Positions 42,733 to 51,902 of a DNA stretch of 64,000 nucleotides are shown here, one piece after another. The stretch's first letter is position 1. Each line of letters opens with the position of its first letter. The stretch spans positions 45,540 through 109,539 of the forward strand of contig JBLWYD010000007.1 in the NCBI GenBank assembly GCA_048267165.1, in the 5' to 3' direction. Origin of the DNA: PGYR01 sp048267165 (lineage in GTDB: Bacteria; Bacteroidota; Ignavibacteria; Kapaibacteriales; UBA2268). A model generated the notes under the pieces. The model made no database searches and was not told the origin of the DNA. It worked only from the letters and a program-made list of their open reading frames with translations. The translations under genes were made by a program, and so were the position numbers.

Positions 42733-45700
42733 ATGAAAAAAACAATACTCCTAATCCTAATACTACCAATGCTGGCGAGTGCCCAGTACTTCGAAGTATT
42801 CGACATAGACACCACCGACTACCCGATAATGAAAGCGAAGTTCTACTCCATAGACGCCAACGGAAAGCAGATACTCAACCACACCCCAGCCGACTTCGAA
42901 ATCACTGAAAACGGCGAGCCGAGAGATGTGATAAGTGTGAGTTGTCCTGAGCCATTAGATATTCCAATCAGTGTTGGAATTATGGTAGACACATATAAGT
43001 ATATAAACCTTGCAAGACATGGTAGTGAGCGGTTAGTTAACATACTTAATATGCCACAGAACGAAGTTGCGATTACATATATGAATCAAAGACCTCTTTT
43101 ATTTCAAGATTTCACAAAATTAAAAGCAAAAGCAATTGAAAGTAGTAAAACAATTCCTGAAGCCCCAGGTGGTACTAAAGTTTCTGAAATGTTTTATGAC
43201 GATATTGCAGGTGGTATAAGCATTATAAAAAAACAAAAAGCACAGAATAGAGTATTAATTTTTATAAGTGATTTACATTGTCCAAATCTAGATATTGATG
43301 AACAAAAACTTTTCCAAGAAGCAAAAGATAATAATATAAGGATATATACTGTACTTATAAATACAGGAGATTATACTGGTCTATTCAAAAGAATCGCTGC
43401 TGAAACAAATGGGGTTTTGTTTGAAAGTGTAAAAGATAGTATTGAGATTGAGGACGTTTTTGCTAGTATAGCATTTAGAGAACAGAATGATCCGTGTGAG
43501 ATTGTTTGGAATGGAAAGAGAACGTGTGAGAAATCAATTAATTTAGAAGTTAAAAATAAATTGAGTTTATTGTCTAAAATTTTTAAACGTCAGATATCAG
43601 ATAGCCAAAGAGTGGGAATCAAATCTAACCCATATTTTATAAATTTTGGTAATTTAAAAGGGGGAGTAATAAAAGACACAGTTTCAAAAATTGTTGCAAT
43701 CAACAGTGAAGTTAGTATAAATAATATAAGATTTGAACCAGATAATGGTTATTATAAAGTTTTGAACCCTCTACCTATAAATATCCCTAAAAATGATAGT
43801 GTCGAATTAAGCATAAGTTATATTGCAGCTGACACATCGAGGCAATATTCCGTATTAACTTTGATTACAGACTATTGCAACATTAGTTTAGGTCTTTTGG
43901 CAGGAAGTAAATCTGGACAATTTTTACAAAAAACATTGGAATTAACTCAACCAAATGGAGGAGAAGTATATATTGCAGGTTCTGATACTATTATTACGTG
44001 GAGAGGAATTTCTGAAAATGAAGTTATAAATATAAATTTCAGCTCTAACAATGGTAAAAATTGGTCTTTAGTTTCAGATTCAGCAATTGGACTTTCACAA
44101 ATATGGCAAATACCTAATATAAAATCTAAAAATTGTCTCATTTCAATAAATCAATACACTGATATAAATAGGACAAAAATTCAAGAAAGAGGGCTTGAAT
44201 GGGAAAAGTCTTTTGGGGGGAGTGACTTTGATGTTGCCAACTCAATAACCCAAACATTTGACAGAGGTTATATCATTGCAGGATACAGTGATTCACATGA
44301 TGGAGATATTACGGACTTCAAAAAATACTCAGATTACTGGATACTAAAACTAAAAGCCGATGGTGATCTTGATTGGCAAAAATCATACGGAGGGAGTGAT
44401 AAAGATGTGGCTAATTCAATAGTACAAACTCTGGATGGAGGTTATATAGTAGCAGGATACAGTGATTCACATGATGGAGATATGACAAACTACAAAGGGG
44501 CGTCAGATTACTGGATACTAAAACTAAAAGCCAACGGTGAGCTTGACTGGCAGAAATCTTATGGGGGAAGAAAAGAAGATGTAGCTAATTCAATAATACA
44601 AACTCTTGATGGTGGTTATATCATAGCAGGATATAGTAAATCAGATGAAGGGGATATTACTAACTCCATCGATGGGAGTGATTACTGGATACTAAAACTA
44701 AAAGCCGACGGTGAGATAGATTGGGAGAAATCTTATGGGGGAAAAAATGAAGATGTTGCAAATTCAATAGTACAAACATTTGATGGTGGTTATGTAGTAG
44801 CAGGATATAGTGAATCAGTTGATGGGGATGTCACTAATCCCAGGGGTGGGAGTGATTACTGGATACTAAAACTAAAAGCTGACGGTGAGATAGACTGGCA
44901 GAGATCTTACGGTGGAAGTGATAAAGATGTAGCTAAATCAATAGTACAAACATTTGATGGTGGTTATGTTATAGCAGGTTTTAGTGAATCAGCTGATGGG
45001 TATATAAGAAATCCCAAAGGAGACAATGATTATTGGATTATTAAATTAAAAGAAGATGGAGCCCTTGACTGGGAAAAGTCTTACGGGGGCAGTAGTCACG
45101 ATTTCGCACACTCAATAACCAAAACAATCGAAGGCGGTTACATAGTTGCCGGTTTAAGTTCATCAATAGATGGTGACATTTCTTCTCCAATAAAAACATT
45201 TGATTACTGGATTGTTAAATTAAGAGAAGATGGAGCCCTTGACTGGGAAAAATCATATGGAGGAAGTATGGTTGATCATGCAAATTCTATTATACAGACT
45301 TATGATGGAAACTACATTGTTGCAGGATATAGTCAATCAACAGATGGTGATATTTCAAATCTGAGGGTAGGATTTGATTTTTGGATATTAAAATTTGGAG
45401 CACCTCCCCCTCCCCTACAATCCGACACATCGGACGCTGTATTCTCAATTATAATGCCGGAACCAGTTATACAGAATAATAACATTGACATGGGACAGAT
45501 GATAGTTGGCAGTACTAAAGATACGATTGTGTCTTCGGTTATTTGTAATGTTGGTGATGCTCCCCTACATGTTCTTGGCGTTGATATAACTGGTGGTAAT
45601 GCTAGTGAATTCCTTATTCCTCGTGGTGCGGGTGACTTTTATTTGGAGAAGGATTCTTGTCAGGATATGATGTTCGAGTTTACACCATCTGCTTTGGGGA

Positions 45701-46779
45701 ACAGAACTGCTGTAGCTACTATCAGAACTACGATTGGTGATTTCCAAGATACGATACACATACGTGGGGTTGGTATTGCACCAGTAATTGAAGTTACTTC
45801 TGAGGTGGTTGACTTCGGTGTATTTGAGCTAGGCCAAGGAAAAGACACGACTTTATTTCTAGTGAAAAATGTAGGTAGTACTGACATAACAATTACTGAT
45901 ACACAAATCAGTGGCCCAGATATGGAGCAGTTCACGCTTAGTACATCACCTGTGAATTACACAATTGCAGCCGGACAAGAGAAAGAATTTAAGCTAAATT
46001 ACACAGCAAAATTAGGCGGTAAATCAAACTCATACTTAGATTTTCACCATCAAGGTATTGGCTCTCCTTTACGCTCTCTCCTTTTTGCAGAGGGAATAGG
46101 AGGCGAGGTTTACCCTGTTGTAGCTGATGCTTATGTTGGTGAAACAGTAAATTTAAACTTATTTTTAGGGAAGATAAAGCCAGAAGGACTCCGTGAAATA
46201 GCTACAAAATTCTCTGCAATAGTTAGCTATAACTCGACTATACTAGCACCTATTGACAAGTCAATGAGTGTTAACACTATATTAGATAAGTCATTTATAT
46301 CAATTGCAGGCAAACTAAGTGGAGTACCACAAATAGCCACAATCCCGATGAAAGTGGGATTAGGCACAGACGACAGAAGCGGACTGGTAATCACTGAGTT
46401 CCAGCTATACAATGCTAATGGCGATTCGGTTGATTATGACATAGAGCCGGGTGTTGGTGAGTTCAAAGTACTTGGTATTTGCGAAGAAGGCGGCAAGCGA
46501 TTAATCAACCCGAATGGCGATGCAGTTGAAATGCAGGTAGTCGCAGTAAGTAATTCAGGGAATGCACACATCTATCTAACACTAATTGAGACGGGACAAA
46601 CAGAGCTAGAAATCTATGACCAAATTGGCAACAAGATAGAAACAGTTTATTCAGGGACACCCTCTGCTGGTTCGCAAGAAATCAACCTTGACCTCAGCAA
46701 ATATGCCAATGGTCGTTATTACATAAAGCTAACAACCCCAACAATAACAAAGACAGAGATAATAGAGGTAGTGAGGTAA
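42733..46779 (+). CDS. Giant cargo protein: VWA-like domain, seven-repeat propeller, choice-of-anchor D domains, type IX sorting domain
   Basis: The 1348-residue product begins with a signal peptide (cut after ASAQ, residue 18). Residues 70-250 look like a von Willebrand A domain (ISVGIMVDTYKYINLARHGS, RVLIFISDLHCPN), although the DxSxS metal motif reads D-T-Y. Residues 400-485 contain LTQPNGGEVYIAGSDTIITW, a Ser/Thr-rich Ig-like domain. Residues 488-890 are seven tandem 58-residue repeats. Residues 920-1090 hold two choice-of-anchor D (ASPM/SPD-2/Hydin-like) Ig domains (DMGQMIVGS, FGVFELGQGKDTT). Residues 1100-1250 are cohesin-like (AYVGETVNLNLFLGKI). The end is a sorting domain (GNAHIYLTLIETG to TEIIEVVR). 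It should be a large surface protein for binding or adhesion. Confidence 0.9.
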   Translation: MKKTILLILILPMLASAQYFEVFDIDTTDYPIMKAKFYSIDANGKQILNHTPADFEITENGEPRDVISVSCPEPLDIPISVGIMVDTYKYINLARHGSERLVNILNMPQNEVAITYMNQRPLLFQDFTKLKAKAIESSKTIPEAPGGTKVSEMFYDDIAGGISIIKKQKAQNRVLIFISDLHCPNLDIDEQKLFQEAKDNNIRIYTVLINTGDYTGLFKRIAAETNGVLFESVKDSIEIEDVFASIAFREQNDPCEIVWNGKRTCEKSINLEVKNKLSLLSKIFKRQISDSQRVGIKSNPYFINFGNLKGGVIKDTVSKIVAINSEVSINNIRFEPDNGYYKVLNPLPINIPKNDSVELSISYIAADTSRQYSVLTLITDYCNISLGLLAGSKSGQFLQKTLELTQPNGGEVYIAGSDTIITWRGISENEVININFSSNNGKNWSLVSDSAIGLSQIWQIPNIKSKNCLISINQYTDINRTKIQERGLEWEKSFGGSDFDVANSITQTFDRGYIIAGYSDSHDGDITDFKKYSDYWILKLKADGDLDWQKSYGGSDKDVANSIVQTLDGGYIVAGYSDSHDGDMTNYKGASDYWILKLKANGELDWQKSYGGRKEDVANSIIQTLDGGYIIAGYSKSDEGDITNSIDGSDYWILKLKADGEIDWEKSYGGKNEDVANSIVQTFDGGYVVAGYSESVDGDVTNPRGGSDYWILKLKADGEIDWQRSYGGSDKDVAKSIVQTFDGGYVIAGFSESADGYIRNPKGDNDYWIIKLKEDGALDWEKSYGGSSHDFAHSITKTIEGGYIVAGLSSSIDGDISSPIKTFDYWIVKLREDGALDWEKSYGGSMVDHANSIIQTYDGNYIVAGYSQSTDGDISNLRVGFDFWILKFGAPPPPLQSDTSDAVFSIIMPEPVIQNNNIDMGQMIVGSTKDTIVSSVICNVGDAPLHVLGVDITGGNASEFLIPRGAGDFYLEKDSCQDMMFEFTPSALGNRTAVATIRTTIGDFQDTIHIRGVGIAPVIEVTSEVVDFGVFELGQGKDTTLFLVKNVGSTDITITDTQISGPDMEQFTLSTSPVNYTIAAGQEKEFKLNYTAKLGGKSNSYLDFHHQGIGSPLRSLLFAEGIGGEVYPVVADAYVGETVNLNLFLGKIKPEGLREIATKFSAIVSYNSTILAPIDKSMSVNTILDKSFISIAGKLSGVPQIATIPMKVGLGTDDRSGLVITEFQLYNANGDSVDYDIEPGVGEFKVLGICEEGGKRLINPNGDAVEMQVVAVSNSGNAHIYLTLIETGQTELEIYDQIGNKIETVYSGTPSAGSQEINLDLSKYANGRYYIKLTTPTITKTEIIEVVR
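44194..45400 (+). repeat. Seven tandem 174-bp coding repeats
   Basis: Each copy encodes 58 residues with the frame LDWQKSYGGS..DVANSIVQT, then DGGYIVAGYS.S.DGD, then DYWILKLKADGE. The middle copies are the most alike (DYWILKLKADGEIDW is nearly constant) and the first and last the most diverged, as expected when tandem copies are homogenised by unequal recombination. Seven copies would close a seven-bladed propeller. Confidence 0.95.
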
Positions 46780-46811
46780 TTTGGATGGAGTTGATACGTA
46801 TGCACTACTAA

Positions 46812-47456
46812 CTACTCCCCGACTAACTCATCTAATCGGGTAGAGACATTCTCATAGCTATCAGCACCACGTGCTATGACGTTTATTGCATTGTCTTTTA
46901 TAACAAAAACGGTAGGAAACCCAGTTACACCTAACTTAGACGATAGCTCGAAATCGTGGTTCATAGCTGCCTCTACTTGCTCATTCATCGCTATTGTAAG
47001 TATCTCGGTTTTATTCACGCCAAACGTATCGCATTTCTCTAGTAAACCTTCCATATTATCAGGATGAACACCATCGATATACAGAGCATTTTGTAGCTCA
47101 TGAGCGAATAGTATGCCTTGACTATCATCCAAGCTTTTGAATGCAACTAACAGCTTGGAAGCAGGGATTGAGGTTTGTATGGCTGTCCCCTCAGCGAGAA
47201 CTTTATTCACGTATTCATCGCCGAACTTCACACCCATTTTCTGCTCCACTACTTTGTATGCTTCTCTTATGTAAGCTGCCTTTTCTCCGAGTGGACCTAT
47301 TCTATCTCCGACTACCATTCCACCTGAGATTACATCAAATTCGATGTTGTCTTTGTAGTTCTCATATAGCTTGACCATCACAGGTGAGAAGCCGTAACAC
47401 CAACCGCATAGTGGGTCGAATACGTATAGTACAGTTGTTTTTTCTTGGTTGTTCAT
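46812..47456 (-). CDS. DsbA-family thioredoxin-like protein (COG3531 type)
   Basis: The 214-residue product has a thioredoxin fold with active site CGWC (Cys17, Cys20) in YVFDPLCGWCYGFSPVM, a helical insertion (residues 65-160) and the cis-Pro segment TGFPTVFVIKDN. There is no signal peptide, so it is predicted to be cytosolic, unlike true DsbA. Its family includes FrnE-like and predicted protein-disulfide isomerase proteins, and a role in thiol-disulfide exchange or oxidant response is likely. It ends 32 bases from the convergent giant cargo gene and starts 4 bases after the small lipoprotein gene upstream. Confidence 0.88.
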   Translation of the reverse strand: MNNQEKTTVLYVFDPLCGWCYGFSPVMVKLYENYKDNIEFDVISGGMVVGDRIGPLGEKAAYIREAYKVVEQKMGVKFGDEYVNKVLAEGTAIQTSIPASKLLVAFKSLDDSQGILFAHELQNALYIDGVHPDNMEGLLEKCDTFGVNKTEILTIAMNEQVEAAMNHDFELSSKLGVTGFPTVFVIKDNAINVIARGADSYENVSTRLDELVGE

Positions 47457-47460
47457 TGTT

Positions 47461-47862
47461 TTATTCCTCAGGTGTTCCTAAAGTGACTTTTTCCTTTCCA
47501 GACAGAACTCTAAAACCACATTCACCTTTAGCCAATCTATATTCTTCTGAGATAACTATCATTTCATCAATCATTCCGATAAACAATATTTTTTCAAAAT
47601 CACCTTGTATCTGGGAGCCAAATGGATTTGCTATTATGTAATAGTCATAACCACCTTTTGGGTTCATATAGGGCCCTTCATCTGCACGTATAGTATCATT
47701 AGTCAATAATCTAATAGTGAAATAGTCCGTTAAAGTATCACCAACTACATTCAATTTTAAATAGACAATATTAGTGGTACAAACAGTAGTATCACTACAA
47801 GAAGATAATACAGTAATCACAAAAGTCAATATTGATATTAGTGCTAGTTTACTCTTTTTCAT
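47461..47862 (-). CDS. Small lipoprotein of unknown function
   Basis: The 133-residue product has a signal peptide with lipobox at Cys22 (TVLSSCSDTTVC). The mature domain contains a second Cys pair (Cys27 and Cys118) that could form a disulfide and a beta-strand pattern (NIVYLKLNVVGDTLTDYFTI, DYYIIANPFG, GECGFRVLSGKEKVTLG). I recognise no family. It lies 4 bases upstream of the DsbA-like gene on the same strand, so the two are probably co-transcribed. Confidence 0.78.
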   Translation of the reverse strand: MKKSKLALISILTFVITVLSSCSDTTVCTTNIVYLKLNVVGDTLTDYFTIRLLTNDTIRADEGPYMNPKGGYDYYIIANPFGSQIQGDFEKILFIGMIDEMIVISEEYRLAKGECGFRVLSGKEKVTLGTPEE

Positions 47863-47937
47863 ATTTGTCTTAGTCTTAAATTGGAATTACTTCTGCAACT
47901 CTCAAAACACGTTCATTGAACTAACTGCAATCCTCCC

Positions 47938-48142
47938 AAACCCACCTACCTGTCCAGATGTAAGCAAGAAATCCTCCCTTGTCTGGGAAGGCTTTCACCC
48001 TAAAGCCACCCTTGTTAAATCGGGCTTGGGGGATTGGGTGACGTATGCAATACGTCTCTACGGTTCTCTTCGAAAATATCCTGAAAATCCTGATTCAAAT
48101 TAAATTAAATCACCCAACCCTCTTAAAATTTAAGAGGGCTAC
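47938..48142. repeat. Mosaic of intergenic repeats (families C, B, A, TCCTGAAAATCCT and B again)
   Basis: From left to right: an inverted copy of the family C element (47938-47990, compare 14381-14435); a degenerate family B piece with CTTGGGGGATT (about 48005-48035); a family A palindrome (48040-48061); TCCTGAAAATCCTGATTCA (48080-48098); and an inverted family B palindrome (48111-48142, CCCTCTTAAAATTTAAGAGGG core). They fill nearly the whole 294-base gap between 47862 and 48157 and leave no room for a gene. Confidence 0.85.
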
Positions 48143-48156
48143 AATTAGATTTCTCT

Positions 48157-49251
48157 CTACTCACCCTTATAAATATATCCGAGTGAATCATCCAAATCTT
48201 TCGGAAGTTCTGGTAATTCGGAGCGGGGGATAAGTAACGTAGAAACATTGTGCAAATCACGGAATATATGGTGCTCATCAGCTGTTTTCTTTAGGTAGCC
48301 ATGCCCAGATGACCCGCCTGTACCCATCTTACGGCCGAGCATACGCAATACCATCTGCGAGTGACGGAATCGCCACATGATGAATGATTCGTCTATTTCT
48401 ACTATCTTGTCTAGTAATCTGTATGGCGTTCTTAGGATTGGCTTATCGCGATAAAGGTTTATCAGCAATGCCGCTTTAGTTGCTTTGAATGATAGTCGAA
48501 CTTCGCCATTTTTTATCATTTCGTTATGCTTTTCTTTGTCCATAGCGTTTACTATGTATTCTTGTTGCATATCTAGCATCTTGATTCTGCCTTCTTTCTC
48601 TTTCTCTGTTATGTACTCAGTTTCGAGTATCGCCGCTCTCTCTCTTTCCGTCATATTGTTCACAGCTTCTAAATATTTCTCTGAGAATTTGAAGTCGTTG
48701 AACTTCAAGAATGGTGTACGTTCTAGCCATTTTTCTAATATATCGAACATAGATAGTGAGCTTTCCAAATCCATTAATTCTTTTTGTTGCTCTTCGTTGA
48801 ATGGTGATTTGTAGTCGTAGTTACCGTAAGTGATACGTTGTTGTGACGGAAGTCCAAGCATTGCCTCAACCTTTCGGAATTGGAAACTCTGGAAACCAGA
48901 TGCAGGTATCAAATAATTACGGAAATCAAGGAAATCCAATGGAGTTAGTGTTTCTAGTACATTTATTTGATCTATCAATAGCTTCTGAATCTCGTGGACT
49001 CTAGTAAGCTTAGCTAATGCCTCTCCTAATTGGTACTCTGGTACCGGGTCTTGTGATAGAGTAGTAGCTACTAGATTTAGTTCGTGGATTATCTGTTTGA
49101 ACCATAGCTCATAAACTTGGTGAATGATTATGAACAGCATCTCATCGTGAGCTGGTTCACCCATCTCTGCACTACGCATATTTTGTGCACCTAGTATTTT
49201 ATCCAAAGCTAGGTATTCGTTGTAATGTACTGAAGCGTATTTTTCACTCAT
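48157..49251 (-). CDS. kynA: Tryptophan 2,3-dioxygenase
   Basis: Heme enzyme that opens the indole ring of L-tryptophan with oxygen to give N-formylkynurenine, the first step of the kynurenine pathway. The 364 residues have the substrate-side His44 in HDEMLFIIIHQVYELWFKQI, the FRKVEAMLG segment, axial heme ligand His297 in WRFRHSQMV, and GTGGSSG (310-316) that orders the substrate loop. It is longer than the 290-residue Xanthomonas type, with a central insertion near residues 180-250, as in several Bacteroidota and animal enzymes. No kynureninase, formamidase or kynurenine monooxygenase gene is in the window. Confidence 0.95.
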   Translation of the reverse strand: MSEKYASVHYNEYLALDKILGAQNMRSAEMGEPAHDEMLFIIIHQVYELWFKQIIHELNLVATTLSQDPVPEYQLGEALAKLTRVHEIQKLLIDQINVLETLTPLDFLDFRNYLIPASGFQSFQFRKVEAMLGLPSQQRITYGNYDYKSPFNEEQQKELMDLESSLSMFDILEKWLERTPFLKFNDFKFSEKYLEAVNNMTERERAAILETEYITEKEKEGRIKMLDMQQEYIVNAMDKEKHNEMIKNGEVRLSFKATKAALLINLYRDKPILRTPYRLLDKIVEIDESFIMWRFRHSQMVLRMLGRKMGTGGSSGHGYLKKTADEHHIFRDLHNVSTLLIPRSELPELPKDLDDSLGYIYKGE

Positions 49252-49428
49252 TTTTCTATTTTCCTATTATTGTAATAATCAATCTAGATAAATTAGTAAT
49301 AATATTCGTAATTAAGAAACAAGAATCTTTAATCTTTTGTTGATTTTAGCATAATGTTTATCTAATATTATGTTGTTTATTAAGTATATTTTAAGAGCAT
49401 TAAACAATACAGTGGATCACCACTAAAC

Positions 49429-50352
49429 TCAAAGTTCCACTGCCTTCTTTATAAACCCATCGGTTTGGCTAAGCTTGGTTGTAGCTATGTCTTTGGAGCA
49501 GTTGAGAAGGGACATAACTATTGCTGTTTTTACGTGGTGACCGCTGTCTTCTAGAAGTTGAGCAGCTGTGTCATAATCCACTTCACATATAGTCATAATT
49601 ATCTTTTTGGAGCGTTCTTTTAGTTTTGCGTTGGTTTGCTTTAGATCAACCATTACGTTGCCGTAGGTCTTCCCCATTCTTACCATAGCTGCTGTAGTAA
49701 GCATATTCAGCACCATCTTCTGGGCTGTTCCTGACTTCATTCTAGTTGAGCCAGCTACGACCTCGGGCCCTACGTTTGGGGAGATTACAACATCAACTCC
49801 AATTCCCATTTCCTGAATTGCTGAATGCCCTACAGTCGTTACTAATATAGTAAAGCAGCCGATTTCTCTGGCTTTTTGGATGGCACCAAGTACATAAGGT
49901 GTTCTGCCTGATGCAGCAATTCCGCAACAAATATCATTCTCTTTTAGTCCTGACAATACTACTTCTTCGGCACCAATTTGAGGGTTGTCTTCTGCTCCCT
50001 CCTGTGCCACGAACATAGCTTTTTCGCCACCAGCTATTCTGCCTTGTACTAAACTTGGCTCCGAACCAAATGTCGGAGGGCATTCGGATGCGTCGAGTAC
50101 ACCTAATCTGCCACTAGTCCCAGCCCCAAAGTAAAACAACCTACCTCCTCGTTTGAATCTTTCTACGATTCCATCGACTGCAGTGGTTATGTTATTTAGC
50201 TCATGCTCTACGGCTTCGGCTACTAGCTTATCTTGGGAGTTGATTATCTCTACTATTTCTTGTGTAGAGGCGACATCAATATCAGACGAAGCAGGATTAT
50301 TCTGCTCCGTCGATAATGAAGTAATATGTTTGAATAGTTCAGATTCTGCCAT
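49429..50352 (-). CDS. murQ: N-acetylmuramic acid 6-phosphate etherase
   Basis: Cleaves the lactyl ether of MurNAc-6-phosphate to GlcNAc-6-phosphate and D-lactate, the step after AnmK. The 307-residue SIS-domain protein has GRLFYFGAGTSGRLGVLDAS, the catalytic-type Glu90 in SECPPTFG, a second acid at about Glu121 in EGAEDN, GIAASGRTPYVLGA and the GPEVVAGSTRMKSGTAQKM signature. The length fits the family. Its start overlaps the stop of the upstream lipoprotein gene by TAATG. With anmK elsewhere in the window, the cell can recycle anhydro-MurNAc through this route. Confidence 0.97.
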   Translation of the reverse strand: MAESELFKHITSLSTEQNNPASSDIDVASTQEIVEIINSQDKLVAEAVEHELNNITTAVDGIVERFKRGGRLFYFGAGTSGRLGVLDASECPPTFGSEPSLVQGRIAGGEKAMFVAQEGAEDNPQIGAEEVVLSGLKENDICCGIAASGRTPYVLGAIQKAREIGCFTILVTTVGHSAIQEMGIGVDVVISPNVGPEVVAGSTRMKSGTAQKMVLNMLTTAAMVRMGKTYGNVMVDLKQTNAKLKERSKKIIMTICEVDYDTAAQLLEDSGHHVKTAIVMSLLNCSKDIATTKLSQTDGFIKKAVEL

Positions 50353-50882
50353 TAGTCGAGTATTACTTGTTTATTGTCTATTTTCTGTTTTTTCATTGCT
50401 TGCATTACCGATTCATATTCTCTGGAAATTTCATTATTCTGGATTGCATTTGCCACGTAAGGGTCACTTATAATTACAGTTCTGAAACTATAAGTTCTAT
50501 CTATAGGTAATTCACCGTCTGGGTGAGTATCAAAATATTCTATTCTAACTTTTCCCAGACTGTATGTTGGGTAGAACTCTTTAGAATAAGTTATACTATC
50601 ACTATCCGTATAAACTTGTGTCTGAGGTAACTCGCTATATATTGGGCTACTCTCAGTACCAATATTCATATAAGTAAGGAAGTAACCATACTTTAATATA
50701 TCGTTTGTTATTTCATCTGCATTGATTTCTGAATAGAAATAGTTACGGTCTTGTATCCAATTGTTCGGAGTTATATCATAGATAAAAGTTGTATAATCCG
50801 AATGGTAAACGGTTGGTGATTTGTCATTACTACAAGCTGACAAACCAAAAAGTACCGCAATTGATAATAGTAGATATTTCAT
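50352..50882 (-). CDS. Lipoprotein of unknown function
   Basis: The 176-residue product has a lipobox at Cys17 (LFGLSACSNDK). The mature part looks beta-rich (VYHSDYTTFIYDITPNNWIQ, YSELPQTQVYTDSDSITYSK, TYSFRTVIIS). The opening, a D-Y-T-T then W-x-x-D/N-R-N-Y-F pattern, resembles small Bacteroidota lipoproteins of unknown role. It is translationally coupled to murQ (TAATG), so it could be tied to cell-wall recycling, but nothing in the sequence shows a ligand. The 216-base upstream gap is AT-rich; a TAATTTTG on the minus strand (50896-50903) could be a -7 element, without a clear -33 partner. Confidence 0.78.
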   Translation of the reverse strand: MKYLLLSIAVLFGLSACSNDKSPTVYHSDYTTFIYDITPNNWIQDRNYFYSEINADEITNDILKYGYFLTYMNIGTESSPIYSELPQTQVYTDSDSITYSKEFYPTYSLGKVRIEYFDTHPDGELPIDRTYSFRTVIISDPYVANAIQNNEISREYESVMQAMKKQKIDNKQVILD

Positions 50883-51098
50883 TTTATACCTCGTTCAAAA
50901 TTAGTTTAAAAATATTACTTATTAAAACGAAGAGAATGTCAATTGGTTATAGTTTTGCTATTATTTATCAATAAAAAGTTAGAAATAGTAGCTAAGATAT
51001 AAGAAATTAGCATTTTAAGTAATATTACCTATGATTTAAAATCTAATATTTACTATTTTGTCTTTGTTAGAAGAATTATTCATCAAAATACTTTAGAA

Positions 51099-51902
51099 AT
51101 GTACGAGAATTTACCCAAAAGAATAGTTTGTCTAACCGAAGAAACGACTGAAACCCTATATAGTATAGGTGCGGAAGAGCTAATAGTTGGTATTACTCAG
51201 TTCGTAAAAAGACCAAAAAGGGCAAAGAAAGAGAAGCCAGTTGTCTCTCGTTATATAGATGCTAAGATAGACAAGATACTCGAATTAGAGCCAGATTTGA
51301 TATTAGCGTGGTCGGATTTGCAAGCCGATATATGTGCTCAACTGATAAAAGCTGGGCAGAATGTAATGTGCTTTAATCATCGGACAATAGACGATACTCT
51401 GAAGTTCATAGAACAGCTAGGAGCTATGGTCGGAAGATACGAAGAGGCTCATAAATTTGCGATTAGCATAAACGACAAATTAGAAAGAGCAAAAGATAAA
51501 GGTGCTAAAAGAAAGCACAAACCCAGAGTATATTTCGAAGAGTGGGACGACCCCATTATAACCGGTATTACTTGGGTGAGCGAATTAATAGAGCTATGCG
51601 GTGGGACTGATGTTTACTCAGATTTGAGCTTCAAATTCCACGCAAAGGATAGAATACTAGATTCGCCTGATAGAGTGTTAGAGCGAGATTCGGACATAAT
51701 GCTTGCTTCTTGGTGCGGAAAGAAATTTAAAAAAGATACGGTGCTCAACCGAAATGGTTGGCAAAAACTCACATTTGTGATAAATGATGAGATATATGAA
51801 TTACCATCGGAGATAATACTGCAACCCGGACCGGCAGCATTAACAGATGGAGTTGATTTACTAATGGATATATTTGACAAATGGGAATCAAAACAAAAAT
51901 AA
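51099..51902 (+). CDS. BtuF-like binding protein without signal peptide
   Basis: The 267-residue product has the helical-backbone periplasmic-binding fold of the cobalamin/siderophore type: RIVCLTEETTETLYSIGAEE, VVSRYIDAKIDKILELEPDL, the inter-lobe helix FAISINDKLERAKDKGAKRK, then VYFEEWDDPIITGITWVSEL and GPAALTDGVDLL. No signal peptide or lipobox is present and no upstream start adds one, so it appears to be cytosolic. Signal-less relatives annotated as cobalamin-binding are widespread. No permease or ATPase gene accompanies it. It may be an intracellular corrinoid or metal carrier, or a repurposed fold. Its last 22 bases overlap the next gene. Confidence 0.85.
   Translation: MYENLPKRIVCLTEETTETLYSIGAEELIVGITQFVKRPKRAKKEKPVVSRYIDAKIDKILELEPDLILAWSDLQADICAQLIKAGQNVMCFNHRTIDDTLKFIEQLGAMVGRYEEAHKFAISINDKLERAKDKGAKRKHKPRVYFEEWDDPIITGITWVSELIELCGGTDVYSDLSFKFHAKDRILDSPDRVLERDSDIMLASWCGKKFKKDTVLNRNGWQKLTFVINDEIYELPSEIILQPGPAALTDGVDLLMDIFDKWESKQK

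Noticed and set aside
44194..45400. Regular repeats as a possible CRISPR array
   Set aside because: The repeats are 174 bases, in frame and coding, with no spacers.
46793..46808. GATACGTATGCACTAC as another family A copy
   Set aside because: Only one arm is recognisable; it may be a decayed copy but cannot be supported.
50883..51098. Cobalamin riboswitch upstream of the BtuF-like gene
   Set aside because: The 216 bases are almost only A and T, with no conserved B12-box or stem set.
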